NCBI GenBank assembly: GCA_958510875.1
Contig: OY294067.1
Coordinates: 153,665,962-153,729,961 of the forward strand
Source of the DNA: Endomychus coccineus
Lineage: Eukaryota; Arthropoda; Insecta; Coleoptera; Endomychidae
Direction of reading: 5' to 3'
DNA length: 64,000 nucleotides
Below, piece after piece: positions 12,158-26,045 of the stretch. The translations under genes and the position numbers were made by a program. Under the pieces are notes generated by a model that was given only the letters and a program-made list of their open reading frames with translations, was not told the DNA's origin and searched no databases. Numbering within the stretch: the first letter of the stretch is position 1; each line of letters starts with the position of its first letter.

Positions 12158-12698
12158 GCTTATCGTTTTATTGCTTTTTTATAATAAAATACTCACAAGT
12201 GGATGATTGATGACTCTATTTAATATATTTTCTTGATTTTAAAAACATTTTTTTCATGAAAAAAATATTTGTGACATCATATTTAACTTCCCCCCTCTCC
12301 AAAAAAAAGAAGCAATTTCACTATTATTTTTTTAATCATAAAAAATTATCAGAATAATAAAATATTTCAATTAAGGAGGTTTGGATATGTTGTTAATATG
12401 ATACTCGTCATTAATTCTTATATTTTTATTTATTTTTCCTTCTGGGACCGATAAAAAAATTGTCAAAGTTTTACTTCATTTTTGACCCCGAGGCCTAAAA
12501 GAGAATCAACGCGCATGCGCAGTAGGTGTCAAGTTATTCATTTTGATAACATCTAAAACTTTCATACTAAACTTTTTTCAATTACAGTTGTTCTTTTGAA
12601 AATAATAAAAAAAACTCAATTTCAAAACAGTTTTTCGCAACTGGGAGTTGGCCCCCCCAAAAATATCAGAGTCTTTTTCGTTGCTATCTATATAAATC
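12158..12698. other. AT-rich spacer with a palindromic GCGCATGCGC site
   Basis: No gene is visible. The sequence is T- and A-rich with one GCGCATGCGC palindrome at 12511-12520. The phrase near 12483 (TTGACCCCGAGGCCTAAAA) recurs almost exactly near 49404, so part of this spacer probably belongs to a dispersed repeat. Confidence 0.5.
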
Positions 12699-14439
12699 GA
12701 CCCCTAACTTTCGAATGGCGGAAAAACGTTTTTAAAACGCTGAGCGTACTAGGAAAAGTAGCGGCGACAATATTTTCTCTATTACCATCTCCAGCATAAA
12801 CTGAACATTTTCCAAAGCAGTAATCAGATATTTAAATTGTACATATTCATTTGGAAATTCGTCATTCAAGTCCTCTTTATATTTATTTGCCAAAATTAAA
12901 CATTGTAGCTTTCAAAATAATATCTTCATAATTGTTTTTCAAATTCAAGAGAAATTCAAAATTTTCCTCAATTCCGCGGTATGCATCAATGAGCTAATTC
13001 AGTTCACTGAGCCTATCTATTTATTATTAGATAGTAGGTGTTCATCAAAAGTCACTTCTTCCATCAAACACATCTCGGTCCTTGCATCTCCAAGTGGTAG
13101 TTTTCTCATCCTGGTTCTTTTGGAGTCATGCTTATAGTATATTAGAGTCACCGATAGCTTCTCTCCTTCATATTAAAATGTTGCAAGATTATCCCGTAGA
13201 CCAGATACCAGAAAGATATCACAGAAGCGAGTCATAAAGATGTACAGCAGTCAGCATGACAATGTCTTCATCTTCTAATAATTTGTTCACTTTATTAAAC
13301 TGAAGAAGAATGACAGTTCAAAATGAAACAATCACCCCCATTTCCAACTCTTTATGTTTTTTGATCAACCATATGGCTTCAACTATTGATGTTAATGCTT
13401 GAAATGGAGCTATTTATCATTGTTTCCGCTACTCGATTTTCCTCTAAATTCAAAAGTCCCACCGAGATTCTGGGAAAAAATATGAAATTTAGTTTTAGCC
13501 AATAAGTTGCAACGCGGATAGCGGCGTAAGTTTGTTTGCCTTCTGAATGATAACAATTGTACTATATATTTTTCAAAATCATTCATTTTTCTCTCATTAC
13601 TTGGGAATAATGTTTTAATTTTTAATTTCCTCTTTATTGGCACCAGTTTCTGTAAGAAGTAGGCTGCAGCCTACTTAGTCAACTGAAGTACTGGTTAATC
13701 CAGCGCTGTCGCTGTGTAACGGTTTGTATCATTGTGATGAAATCAACGGTTTCTATCATTTAGGTTACCGGTAAAAACGAATTACTAGGATGCTTAACTC
13801 ATACGATAATTAGATTATTATTCATATGGTGATACATTAGTGAATATGAATTGGTAATAGGTACTCTCAGGTTCGGGCCTGGTAGTGACCACGATTAAGA
13901 ACACGGCAGTCACATCCTCTGAAATGTGGTATTGCATATTGGTAAATTGGTATTATTTACGGAGTTCTAACCACATAAATTTTAAGTTCGACATCCTTCC
14001 TGCTCCTGCTTTGGCTGGACTCATAGAATACCTGAAAATAGATAGTTGAATGACCAAGATGGGGGACTACATATGACGGTTCTATGTTTCCGTTGTACAG
14101 TGGCTTACGCCGCATTAGAGATTGGAGTTCGCCCTAAAGCGATAAATGATAATTTTTCCAATTTACGTAAGTATCATCGATTTCATCCAAACGCACTTCA
14201 TTTGAAATATTTATTGTTCATTAAATATTATGCATATATCTATAGGATTTATGGTGATATAAGTTCCTGTATAAAATGAATGCGAGTTTCTACATATGCG
14301 AAACAAAAGCTTTTGATTAATAAAATTTTGTGATCCACGAAAACTGAAACATAGAATTTCATCATTTTGGATCTAAAATAATCCTGTATCCTTGAAAATA
14401 CAGTATATCTGAGAATTTCACACCAACAATTTTCGACCA

Positions 14440-17400
14440 ATGAAATACTTTTATTTTGACTTGTTGCCATGTAGTACAGTCGCTAGAGGAACGAAATCCA
14501 GTGCATATCGCTTGAAAAATGAAGGTGTAAATTTTGTATGCTTTTATATGTATTTTGATGCACTGAGAACTGGAAAAATAAAGAAAAAATTCCTACGAGT
14601 TAGCTTCAAAAGTTACGGCCATTTTTTGGCGCGAAAAAACACGATTTTCATATTTTTTGCGTTTTAAAAGAAAACGGTGGCCCAAATGGAAAAACATGTC
14701 TTGTAACGGTCAGCCGAGCGTATTGATTTTATAATAATAAATCTGGAATTGAAATTATTCCAGATTTGATATTTTCAGATAAGTGAATAGTTTCGAAATC
14801 CTATCTCACTGCTTGTAACACTTGAACTTGTAACAGTCGGCTGAGTATTATTTCAGGTAGCGTTAATACCTCATCGACGTGTTATATGAATTTGGAAATT
14901 GTTTGTTGGAACCTGTTCGGGTATCAGAGATCTTAGTTGATCCGTGTACCCTTGAGGTTCCTTAAAGCTGCCACCACTAGGTGTATCTCTCAGCCCACCT
15001 AGAAGCTGTTTTTGACAACGATGCCTTGATCTCTTTCAAGGGACCGCCTCGTACAATTACCTATACTTTTATCTTTATATCTATTCAAGCGTAAATTCTG
15101 AAGGTCGCATTCGCTGAGAGGTGATTAGGAATTACCAGTTAAACTCGTGAATCAAATTAAATAATAAATATATATTGAATAAAAGTTAACAAAATTTCGT
15201 ACATCAGAATCCAACAAACGATCATAAGATTAGTCCAAAATTTGGCAATGGGAATGATACATGAATTTAAAAGATGTCAAGTTCAGGTCGACCCTAAGTG
15301 GAAACCTGGGAAATTATCCATATCGCTAGTTCTACCCCCTTTGCCAGCGAGCGAGTTCTTGTCCATGTTCTCTTTAGAGAGTTGAAATAAATGAAAGACT
15401 AATTAGCACAACTCCGAACAGTGATCGATTTCGCGCTCGATCACGCCGATAATTGATAAATAATGTTCAAAATTAAAAGATTCCTCCATTTCTGGTCAGC
15501 TGGGGTAAGCCTTACGACATGATACTCTATCATCTCCCCTAAGTAATCTCCGATAAGCGAAATTACAATTGATCCCTACTTAGCCTGAATGGCAGAAAAA
15601 ATATATATTAACAAATTGAACATTGGCGGGCGGAGGATGATCTGAAGATTAAATAACCACATTATATTATATTGCCGATTCAGAGGTTGAAGTCAATGTA
15701 ACAGTTGTTCTTTGGCAATGAAAATGCACTTACCCTGTTGGTCTGAATAACACAATTTCCTCTCGAACTCCTTGTAGAAATAACGCACAGAGGATTTAAA
15801 CACTCGATTTCTACATCGGATTAAATTAGATATGATAGGAAATTGTCACAAAATGATTTCAAATAAGGGAACAAACACTTTACGCGAGACACGGAAGACG
15901 CGAACGAGTCCAGCGCTGCTTTAGCCCCCCAGGAATGCATAAACCTTGTTGCAATGAACTAAAATTGATAAATTAATTTAATCTCTATAAATTTCTGAAA
16001 TTTAGTTTGGCTAAATCTTGACAACATGATATTAATTGATTTGATTTAATGCAACAATGGAGCATTCCTGTGGACATAAAGCAAGCTGACTTACCGAACA
16101 AGTAGGTAGTTAAGAACTATCAGTAGGTGGTTGATAACTGTCGAGTAGATGGTGAATAACCCCCGTTTTTCTCAAAGTAATTAGTTTTTATGAAATCATT
16201 GAAGCGGGGGCCACCCCACGCGCAAAGTTTAGAAAATATGTTCAATTTAGAATACCGAGAGCTAAGCCCGCCCATAAGCTATGAATCCACCTATCGCAAT
16301 CTGACTAAGCGAAAGAATTGTAAGTGACGGGTCTACTCAAGTCCACGTGGACTTTTCTTGACTCAGGAAAAAGCAAGTACCGTTGACCGCGTACTTTGCT
16401 ACGTTTGTTAAGCATGGAGTCATTGCTACAGGAAAGGGGCTCAGATTTCCGTCGCTATGTCTGTCTTGTTCAAGATATGATTATTTATAAAACTTTCAAT
16501 TTGAATTAAATCAAAATTATTCAAAGGCCTCCAAAAAGTAATAATTCGTCGGATTATTACAGTCTAAAGACAAATTGTACAAAAAGTGAAAACCCATCGT
16601 TTGAGCAGAAATATAAATCATTTCGATGTTACAGTCTTGAGATATGAGCAAAATAGTGTTTTTTAAGGGGAATATAAATGTTTTTTTTCTCATTCGAATA
16701 TTGTCCAAAAAAATATTCTATTCAAATTGAAACATATTTTTTCAAAAACCTTCTACGGTGTTTTATCTTTCATTTTGGCTCCACAATCGGCCATTTCAAA
16801 AAATCCCTAAAAATGGAAAAATGGACTTATCAACAAGAAAAAAAAACTCTCCTGTAGATCTCAACAAATGTGGTACAAAACATCCTTCAATATTGTTTTT
16901 GGGGCTTAGAAAAAATGTAGGACAATTTTGAAAATTTCGGACCTCGGAAAATGTGCAAATTTTTTAGGTTAAACATTTTTTAGGATGATCAAATCTCAGG
17001 TTCTGTTATAGTATTTCACGACGCGTATTTTACGTTAAAGTTCTAGGTTGAGATATTGATATAAATGGGTTTGGGCCTCCCCAGAACCCAATTTTGAGCC
17101 TGTAGAAAAAAATTGCAGATTGTTGGAAAGTAATCAAATTTTCTGATTTAAATCCAAAAATAAGACCTCGTAGCTATCACCATATCGAATTTAGAGCGCG
17201 TTGACATAAAAAAAATCACGTGTAAAATAATGCAGCGGCTTAAATTTCTATACCGCTTATCTGCCGTAATAGTAGATTTCAACTAGTAAATCGAAATTTT
17301 TTTTTTGAATTTTCACAACTTGATTAGAATCAAAATAGCTAAAAAATAATCACTTCAATTTAAAATATTATTATTGCACATTGTTATAATCAATTTAAAT

Positions 17401-18370
17401 TATTTTTCTTGTCAAGGATCATATTTAACAAATAATGTAAACGCATTTTCATGTGACCGCCATAAACTCCAAATTAATAGTATATTCAAAAGAATCGGAA
17501 AACTAATCGATGACTCATCATACTTACGTACCTATATTAATTTATTGGCTCGAAATTTCTCATTTTTTCTGAACCTGTAATGGTTATTGCATATTTGTAT
17601 AAACTCATAATGACTTAAAGTATAATGTTTTAAAGCGTTGAAAGGAAAGGTTAAAACAAATTATTCATTGTTCAATGTGCAATAATAATATTTTAGATTG
17701 ATGTCATCATTTTTTAGTTATTTTGATTATAATCAAGTAGTGAAAATTTAAAAAAAATTTAAATTTCAATTTGCTAGTTGAAATCTACTATTACGGCAGA
17801 TAAGCGGTATAGAAATTTAAGCCGCTGCATTATTTTACCCGTGATTTTTTTTATGTCAACGCGCTCTGCTCTAAATTCGAGATGGTGATAGTTACGAGGT
17901 CTCATTTTTGAATTTAGATCAGAAAATTTGTTTACTTTCCAACGATCTCCAATTTTTTTCTATAGGCCCAAAATTGGGAATCTGGGAAGGCCCAAACACA
18001 TTTATATCAATATCTCAACTTCTACTCAAGCCAGAAAAGTTTTCGTTAGCGTAATATACGCGTCGTGAAATACTATAACAGAACCTGAGATTTGATCATC
18101 CTAAAAAATTTCTAACCTAAAAAATTAGCACATTTTCCGAGGTCCAAAAGTTGTTCTACATTTTTTTTTAAGCCCCAAAAACAGTATTGAAGGATGTTTT
18201 GTAACACATTTTTTGAGATCTACAAGAGAGTTTTTTTTTCTTGACGATAAGTCCATTTTTCGGCTGGCAATCTCAGTTTTAGGAATTTTTTGAAATGGCC
18301 GATTGTGGAGCCAAAATGGAAGATAAAAAAAAACACCGTAGAATGTTTTTAAAAAAATACGTTTCAATTT
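14440..18370. repeat. Long imperfect palindrome, copy 1, right arm truncated
   Basis: The left arm (14440 to about 17380, not counting the solo LTR) is complementary to the right arm (about 17681-18370) around a loop of about 300 bp. Landmarks are GCCGTAATAGTAGATTTCAA at about 17263 and its complement at about 17780, and CACAATCGGCCATTT at about 16784 and its complement at about 18293. The right arm stops at the tandem junction. Confidence 0.9.
14702..16561 (-). mobile_element. Solo LTR, 1,860 bp, in tandem unit 1
   Basis: The segment begins TGTAACGG and ends GGATTATTACA. GTCT at 14698-14701 is repeated at 16562-16565, a 4-bp target duplication. The empty site is visible in the complementary palindrome arm near 37420-37430. 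The end sequence matches the 2.66-kb LTR at 9497-12157, so this is a diverged relative reduced by LTR-LTR recombination. Minus orientation is inferred from that similarity. The short open frames inside show no known domain. Confidence 0.8.
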
Positions 18371-20111
18371 GACCCCTAACTTTCGAATGGCGGAAAAACG
18401 TTTTTAAAACGCTGAGCGTACTAGGAAAAGTAGCGGCGACAATATTTTCTCTATTACCATCTCCAGCATAAACTGAACATTTTCCAAAGCAGTAATCAGA
18501 TATTTAAATTGTACATATTCATTTGGAAATTCGTCATTCAAGTCCTCTTTATATTTATTTGCCAAAATTAAACATTGTAGCTTTCAAAATAATATCTTCA
18601 TAATTGTTTTTCAAATTCAAGAGAAATTCAAAATTTTCCTCAATTCCGCGGTATGCATCAATGAGCTAATTCAGTTCACTGAGCCTATCTATTTATTATT
18701 AGATAGTAGGTGTTCATCAAAAGTCACTTCTTCCATCAAACACATCTCGGTCCTTGCATCTCCAAGTGGTAGTTTTCTCATCCTGGTTCTTTTGGAGTCA
18801 TGCTTATAGTATATTAGAGTCACCGATAGCTTCTCTCCTTCATATTAAAATGTTGCAAGATTATCCCGTAGACCAGATACCAGAAAGATATCACAGAAGC
18901 GAGTCATAAAGATGTACAGCAGTCAGCATGACAATGTCTTCATCTTCTAATAATTTGTTCACTTTATTAAACTGAAGAAGAATGACAGTTCAAAATGAAA
19001 CAATCACCCCCATTTCCAACTCTTTATGTTTTTTGATCAACCATATGGCTTCAACTATTGATGTTAATGCTTGAAATGGAGCTATTTATCATTGTTTCCG
19101 CTACTCGATTTTCCTCTAAATTCAAAAGTCCCACCGAGATTCTGGGAAAAAATATGAAATTTAGTTTTAGCCAATAAGTTGCAACGCGGATAGCGGCGTA
19201 AGTTTGTTTGCCTTCTGAATGATAACAATTGTACTATATATTTTTCAAAATCATTCATTTTTCTCTCATTACTTGGGAATAATGTTTTAATTTTTAATTT
19301 CCTCTTTATTGGCACCAGTTTCTGTAAGAAGTAGGCTGCAGCCTACTTAGTCAACTGAAGTACTGGTTAATCCAGCGCTGTCGCTGTGTAACGGTTTGTA
19401 TCATTGTGATGAAATCAACGGTTTCTATCATTTAGGTTACCGGTAAAAACGAATTACTAGGATGCTTAACTCATACGATAATTAGATTATTATTCATATG
19501 GTGATACATTAGTGAATATGAATTGGTAATAGGTACTCTCAGGTTCGGGCCTGGTAGTGACCACGATTAAGAACACGGCAGTCACATCCTCTGAAATGTG
19601 GTATTGCATATTGGTAAATTGGTATTATTTACGGAGTTCTAACCACATAAATTTTAAGTTCGACATCCTTCCTGCTCCTGCTTTGGCTGGACTCATAGAA
19701 TACCTGAAAATAGATAGTTGAATGACCAAGATGGGGGACTACATATGACGGTTCTATGTTTCCGTTGTACAGTGGCTTACGCCGCATTAGAGATTGGAGT
19801 TCGCCCTAAAGCGATAAATGATAATTTTTCCAATTTACGTAAGTATCATCGATTTCATCCAAACGCACTTCATTTGAAATATTTATTGTTCATTAAATAT
19901 TATGCATATATCTATAGGATTTATGGTGATATAAGTTCCTGTATAAAATGAATGCGAGTTTCTACATATGCGAAACAAAAGCTTTTGATTAATAAAATTT
20001 TGTGATCCACGAAAACTGAAACATAGAATTTCATCATTTTGGATCTAAAATAATCCTGTATCCTTGAAAATACAGTATATCTGAGAATTTCACACCAACA
20101 ATTTTCGACCA

Positions 20112-23100
20112 ATGAAATACTTTTATTTTGACTTGTTGCCATGTAGTACAGTCGCTAGAGGAACGAAATCCAGTGCATATCGCTTGAAAAATGAAGGTGT
20201 AAATTTTGTATGCTTTTATATGTATTTTGATGCACTGAGAACTGGAAAAATAAAGAAAAAATTCCTACGAGTTAGCTTCAAAAGTTACGGCCATTTTTTG
20301 GCGCGAAAAAACACGATTTTCATATTTTTTGCGTTTTAAAAGAAAACGGTGGCCCAAATGGAAAAACATGTCTTGTAACGGTCAGCCGAGCGTATTGATT
20401 TTATAATAATAAATCTGGAATTGAAATTATTCCAGATTTGATATTTTCAGATAAGTGAATAGTTTCGAAATCCTATCTCACTGCTTGTAACACTTGAACT
20501 TGTAACAGTCGGCTGAGTATTATTTCAGGTAGCGTTAATACCTCATCGACGTGTTATATGAATTTGGAAATTGTTTGTTGGAACCTGTTCGGGTATCAGA
20601 GATCTTAGTTGATCCGTGTACCCTTGAGGTTCCTTAAAGCTGCCACCACTAGGTGTATCTCTCAGCCCACCTAGAAGCTGTTTTTGACAACGATGCCTTG
20701 ATCTCTTTCAAGGGACCGCCTCGTACAATTACCTATACTTTTATCTTTATATCTATTCAAGCGTAAATTCTGAAGGTCGCATTCGCTGAGAGGTGATTAG
20801 GAATTACCAGTTAAACTCGTGAATCAAATTAAATAATAAATATATATTGAATAAAAGTTAACAAAATTTCGTACATCAGAATCCAACAAACGATCATAAG
20901 ATTAGTCCAAAATTTGGCAATGGGAATGATACATGAATTTAAAAGATGTCAAGTTCAGGTCGACCCTAAGTGGAAACCTGGGAAATTATCCATATCGCTA
21001 GTTCTACCCCCTTTGCCAGCGAGCGAGTTCTTGTCCATGTTCTCTTTAGAGAGTTGAAATAAATGAAAGACTAATTAGCACAACTCCGAACAGTGATCGA
21101 TTTCGCGCTCGATCACGCCGATAATTGATAAATAATGTTCAAAATTAAAAGATTCCTCCATTTCTGGTCAGCTGGGGTAAGCCTTACGACATGATACTCT
21201 ATCATCTCCCCTAAGTAATCTCCGATAAGCGAAATTACAATTGATCCCTACTTAGCCTGAATGGCAGAAAAAATATATATTAACAAATTGAACATTGGCG
21301 GGCGGAGGATGATCTGAAGATTAAATAACCACATTATATTATATTGCCGATTCAGAGGTTGAAGTCAATGTAACAGTTGTTCTTTGGCAATGAAAATGCA
21401 CTTACCCTGTTGGTCTGAATAACACAATTTCCTCTCGAACTCCTTGTAGAAATAACGCACAGAGGATTTAAACACTCGATTTCTACATCGGATTAAATTA
21501 GATATGATAGGAAATTGTCACAAAATGATTTCAAATAAGGGAACAAACACTTTACGCGAGACACGGAAGACGCGAACGAGTCCAGCGCTGCTTTAGCCCC
21601 CCAGGAATGCATAAACCTTGTTGCAATGAACTAAAATTGATAAATTAATTTAATCTCTATAAATTTCTGAAATTTAGTTTGGCTAAATCTTGACAACATG
21701 ATATTAATTGATTTGATTTAATGCAACAATGGAGCATTCCTGTGGACATAAAGCAAGCTGACTTACCGAACAAGTAGGTAGTTAAGAACTATCAGTAGGT
21801 GGTTGATAACTGTCGAGTAGATGGTGAATAACCCCCGTTTTTCTCAAAGTAATTAGTTTTTATGAAATCATTGAAGCGGGGGCCACCCCACGCGCAAAGT
21901 TTAGAAAATATGTTCAATTTAGAATACCGAGAGCTAAGCCCGCCCATAAGCTATGAATCCACCTATCGCAATCTGACTAAGCGAAAGAATTGTAAGTGAC
22001 GGGTCTACTCAAGTCCACGTGGACTTTTCTTGACTCAGGAAAAAGCAAGTACCGTTGACCGCGTACTTTGCTACGTTTGTTAAGCATGGAGTCATTGCTA
22101 CAGGAAAGGGGCTCAGATTTCCGTCGCTATGTCTGTCTTGTTCAAGATATGATTATTTATAAAACTTTCAATTTGAATTAAATCAAAATTATTCAAAGGC
22201 CTCCAAAAAGTAATAATTCGTCGGATTATTACAGTCTAAAGACAAATTGTACAAAAAGTGAAAACCCATCGTTTGAGCAGAAATATAAATCATTTCGATG
22301 TTACAGTCTTGAGATATGAGCAAAATAGTGTTTTTTAAGGGGAATATAAATGTTTTTTTTCTCATTCGAATATTGTCCAAAAAAATATTCTATTCAAATT
22401 GAAACATATTTTTTCAAAAACCTTCTACGGTGTTTTATCTTTCATTTTGGCTCCACAATCGGCCATTTCAAAAAATCCCTAAAAATGGAAAAATGGACTT
22501 ATCAACAAGAAAAAAAAACTCTCCTGTAGATCTCAACAAATGTGGTACAAAACATCCTTCAATATTGTTTTTGGGGCTTAGAAAAAATGTAGGACAATTT
22601 TGAAAATTTCGGACCTCGGAAAATGTGCAAATTTTTTAGGTTAAACATTTTTTAGGATGATCAAATCTCAGGTTCTGTTATAGTATTTCACGACGCGTAT
22701 TTTACGTTAAAGTTCTAGGTTGAGATATTGATATAAATGGGTTTGGGCCTCCCCAGAACCCAATTTTGAGCCTGTAGAAAAAAATTGCAGATTGTTGGAA
22801 AGTAATCAAATTTTCTGATTTAAATCCAAAAATAAGACCTCGTAGCTATCACCATATCGAATTTAGAGCGCGTTGACATAAAAAAAATCACGTGTAAAAT
22901 AATGCAGCGGCTTAAATTTCTATACCGCTTATCTGCCGTAATAGTAGATTTCAACTAGTAAATCGAAATTTTTTTTTTGAATTTTCACAACTTGATTAGA
23001 ATCAAAATAGCTAAAAAATAATCACTTCAATTTAAAATATTATTATTGCACATTGTTATAATCAATTTAAATTATTTTTCTTGTCAAGGATCATATTTAA

Positions 23101-24042
23101 CAAATAATGTAAACGCATTTTCATGTGACCGCCATAAACTCCAAATTAATAGTATATTCAAAAGAATCGGAAAACTAATCGATGACTCATCATACTTACG
23201 TACCTATATTAATTTATTGGCTCGAAATTTCTCATTTTTTCTGAACCTGTAATGGTTATTGCATATTTGTATAAACTCATAATGACTTAAAGTATAATGT
23301 TTTAAAGCGTTGAAAGGAAAGGTTAAAACAAATTATTCATTGTTCAATGTGCAATAATAATATTTTAGATTGATGTCATCATTTTTTAGTTATTTTGATT
23401 ATAATCAAGTAGTGAAAATTTAAAAAAAATTTAAATTTCAATTTGCTAGTTGAAATCTACTATTACGGCAGATAAGCGGTATAGAAATTTAAGCCGCTGC
23501 ATTATTTTACCCGTGATTTTTTTTATGTCAACGCGCTCTGCTCTAAATTCGAGATGGTGATAGTTACGAGGTCTCATTTTTGAATTTAGATCAGAAAATT
23601 TGTTTACTTTCCAACGATCTCCAATTTTTTTCTATAGGCCCAAAATTGGGAATCTGGGAAGGCCCAAACACATTTATATCAATATCTCAACTTCTACTCA
23701 AGCCAGAAAAGTTTTCGTTAGCGTAATATACGCGTCGTGAAATACTATAACAGAACCTGAGATTTGATCATCCTAAAAAATTTCTAACCTAAAAAATTAG
23801 CACATTTTCCGAGGTCCAAAAGTTGTTCTACATTTTTTTTTAAGCCCCAAAAACAGTATTGAAGGATGTTTTGTAACACATTTTTTGAGATCTACAAGAG
23901 AGTTTTTTTTTCTTGACGATAAGTCCATTTTTCGGCTGGCAATCTCAGTTTTAGGAATTTTTTGAAATGGCCGATTGTGGAGCCAAAATGGAAGATAAAA
24001 AAAAACACCGTAGAATGTTTTTAAAAAAATACGTTTCAATTT
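20112..24042. repeat. Long imperfect palindrome, copy 2, right arm truncated
   Basis: This is the second-unit copy, displaced 5,672 bp from copy 1, with the same loop and the same truncation of the right arm at the tandem junction. Confidence 0.9.
20374..22233 (-). mobile_element. Solo LTR, 1,860 bp, in tandem unit 2
   Basis: This is the copy in the second unit, with the same GTCT duplication on both sides. It was carried along by duplication of the unit and is not a separate insertion. Confidence 0.8.
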
Positions 24043-26045
24043 GACCCCTAACTTTCGAATGGCGGAAAAACGTTTTTAAAACGCTGAGCGTACTAGGAAA
24101 AGTAGCGGCGACAATATTTTCTCTATTACCATCTCCAGCATAAACTGAACATTTTCCAAAGCAGTAATCAGATATTTAAATTGTACATATTCATTTGGAA
24201 ATTCGTCATTCAAGTCCTCTTTATATTTATTTGCCAAAATTAAACATTGTAGCTTTCAAAATAATATCTTCATAATTGTTTTTCAAATTCAAGAGAAATT
24301 CAAAATTTTCCTCAATTCCGCGGTATGCATCAATGAGCTAATTCAGTTCACTGAGCCTATCTATTTATTATTAGATAGTAGGTGTTCATCAAAAGTCACT
24401 TCTTCCATCAAACACATCTCGGTCCTTGCATCTCCAAGTGGTAGTTTTCTCATCCTGGTTCTTTTGGAGTCATGCTTATAGTATATTAGAGTCACCGATA
24501 GCTTCTCTCCTTCATATTAAAATGTTGCAAGATTATCCCGTAGACCAGATACCAGAAAGATATCACAGAAGCGAGTCATAAAGATGTACAGCAGTCAGCA
24601 TGACAATGTCTTCATCTTCTAATAATTTGTTCACTTTATTAAACTGAAGAAGAATGACAGTTCAAAATGAAACAATCACCCCCATTTCCAACTCTTTATG
24701 TTTTTTGATCAACCATATGGCTTCAACTATTGATGTTAATGCTTGAAATGGAGCTATTTATCATTGTTTCCGCTACTCGATTTTCCTCTAAATTCAAAAG
24801 TCCCACCGAGATTCTGGGAAAAAATATGAAATTTAGTTTTAGCCAATAAGTTGCAACGCGGATAGCGGCGTAAGTTTGTTTGCCTTCTGAATGATAACAA
24901 TTGTACTATATATTTTTCAAAATCATTCATTTTTCTCTCATTACTTGGGAATAATGTTTTAATTTTTAATTTCCTCTTTATTGGCACCAGTTTCTGTAAG
25001 AAGTAGGCTGCAGCCTACTTAGTCAACTGAAGTACTGGTTAATCCAGCGCTGTCGCTGTGTAACGGTTTGTATCATTGTGATGAAATCAACGGTTTCTAT
25101 CATTTAGGTTACCGGTAAAAACGAATTACTAGGATGCTTAACTCATACGATAATTAGATTATTATTCATATGGTGATACATTAGTGAATATGAATTGGTA
25201 ATAGGTACTCTCAGGTTCGGGCCTGGTAGTGACCACGATTAAGAACACGGCAGTCACATCCTCTGAAATGTGGTATTGCATATTGGTAAATTGGTATTAT
25301 TTACGGAGTTCTAACCACATAAATTTTAAGTTCGACATCCTTCCTGCTCCTGCTTTGGCTGGACTCATAGAATACCTGAAAATAGATAGTTGAATGACCA
25401 AGATGGGGGACTACATATGACGGTTCTATGTTTCCGTTGTACAGTGGCTTACGCCGCATTAGAGATTGGAGTTCGCCCTAAAGCGATAAATGATAATTTT
25501 TCCAATTTACGTAAGTATCATCGATTTCATCCAAACGCACTTCATTTGAAATATTTATTGTTCATTAAATATTATGCATATATCTATAGGATTTATGGTG
25601 ATATAAGTTCCTGTATAAAATGAATGCGAGTTTCTACATATGCGAAACAAAAGCTTTTGATTAATAAAATTTTGTGATCCACGAAAACTGAAACATAGAA
25701 TTTCATCATTTTGGATCTAAAATAATCCTGTATCCTTGAAAATACAGTATATCTGAGAATTTCACACCAACAATTTTCGACCAATGAAATACTTTTATTT
25801 TGACTTGTTGCCATGTAGTACAGTCGCTAGAGGAACGAAATCCAGTGCATATCGCTTGAAAAATGAAGGTGTAAATTTTGTATGCTTTTATATGTATTTT
25901 GATGCACTGAGAACTGGAAAAATAAAGAAAAAATTCCTACGAGTTAGCTTCAAAAGTTACGGCCATTTTTTGGCGCGAAAAAACACGATTTTCATATTTT
26001 TTGCGTTTTAAAAGAAAACGGTGGCCCAAATGGAAAAACATGTCT

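Larger units (their letters stand above)
12699..18370 (+). repeat. 5,672-bp tandem unit, copy 1
   Basis: The copy starts with GACCCCTAACTTTCG, immediately after a unique left flank, and ends with GTTTCAATTT, where copy 2 begins with the same start. It holds about 1.7 kb of unique-looking sequence, then the left arm, loop and part of the right arm of a long palindrome, with a solo LTR in the left arm. Small open frames (for example 13410-13643, 14046-14279, 14440-14667) repeat in every copy and look like chance frames. I saw no difference from copy 2. Confidence 0.95.
18371..24042 (+). repeat. 5,672-bp tandem unit, copy 2
   Basis: This copy is offset from copy 1 by exactly 5,672 bp throughout and I found no base difference by eye. 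Copies 1 and 2 share ACCCGTGAT in the right palindrome arm, whereas copy 3 has ACACGTGAT, which is the version that pairs with the left arm. Copies 1 and 2 are therefore each other's closest relatives. Confidence 0.95.
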
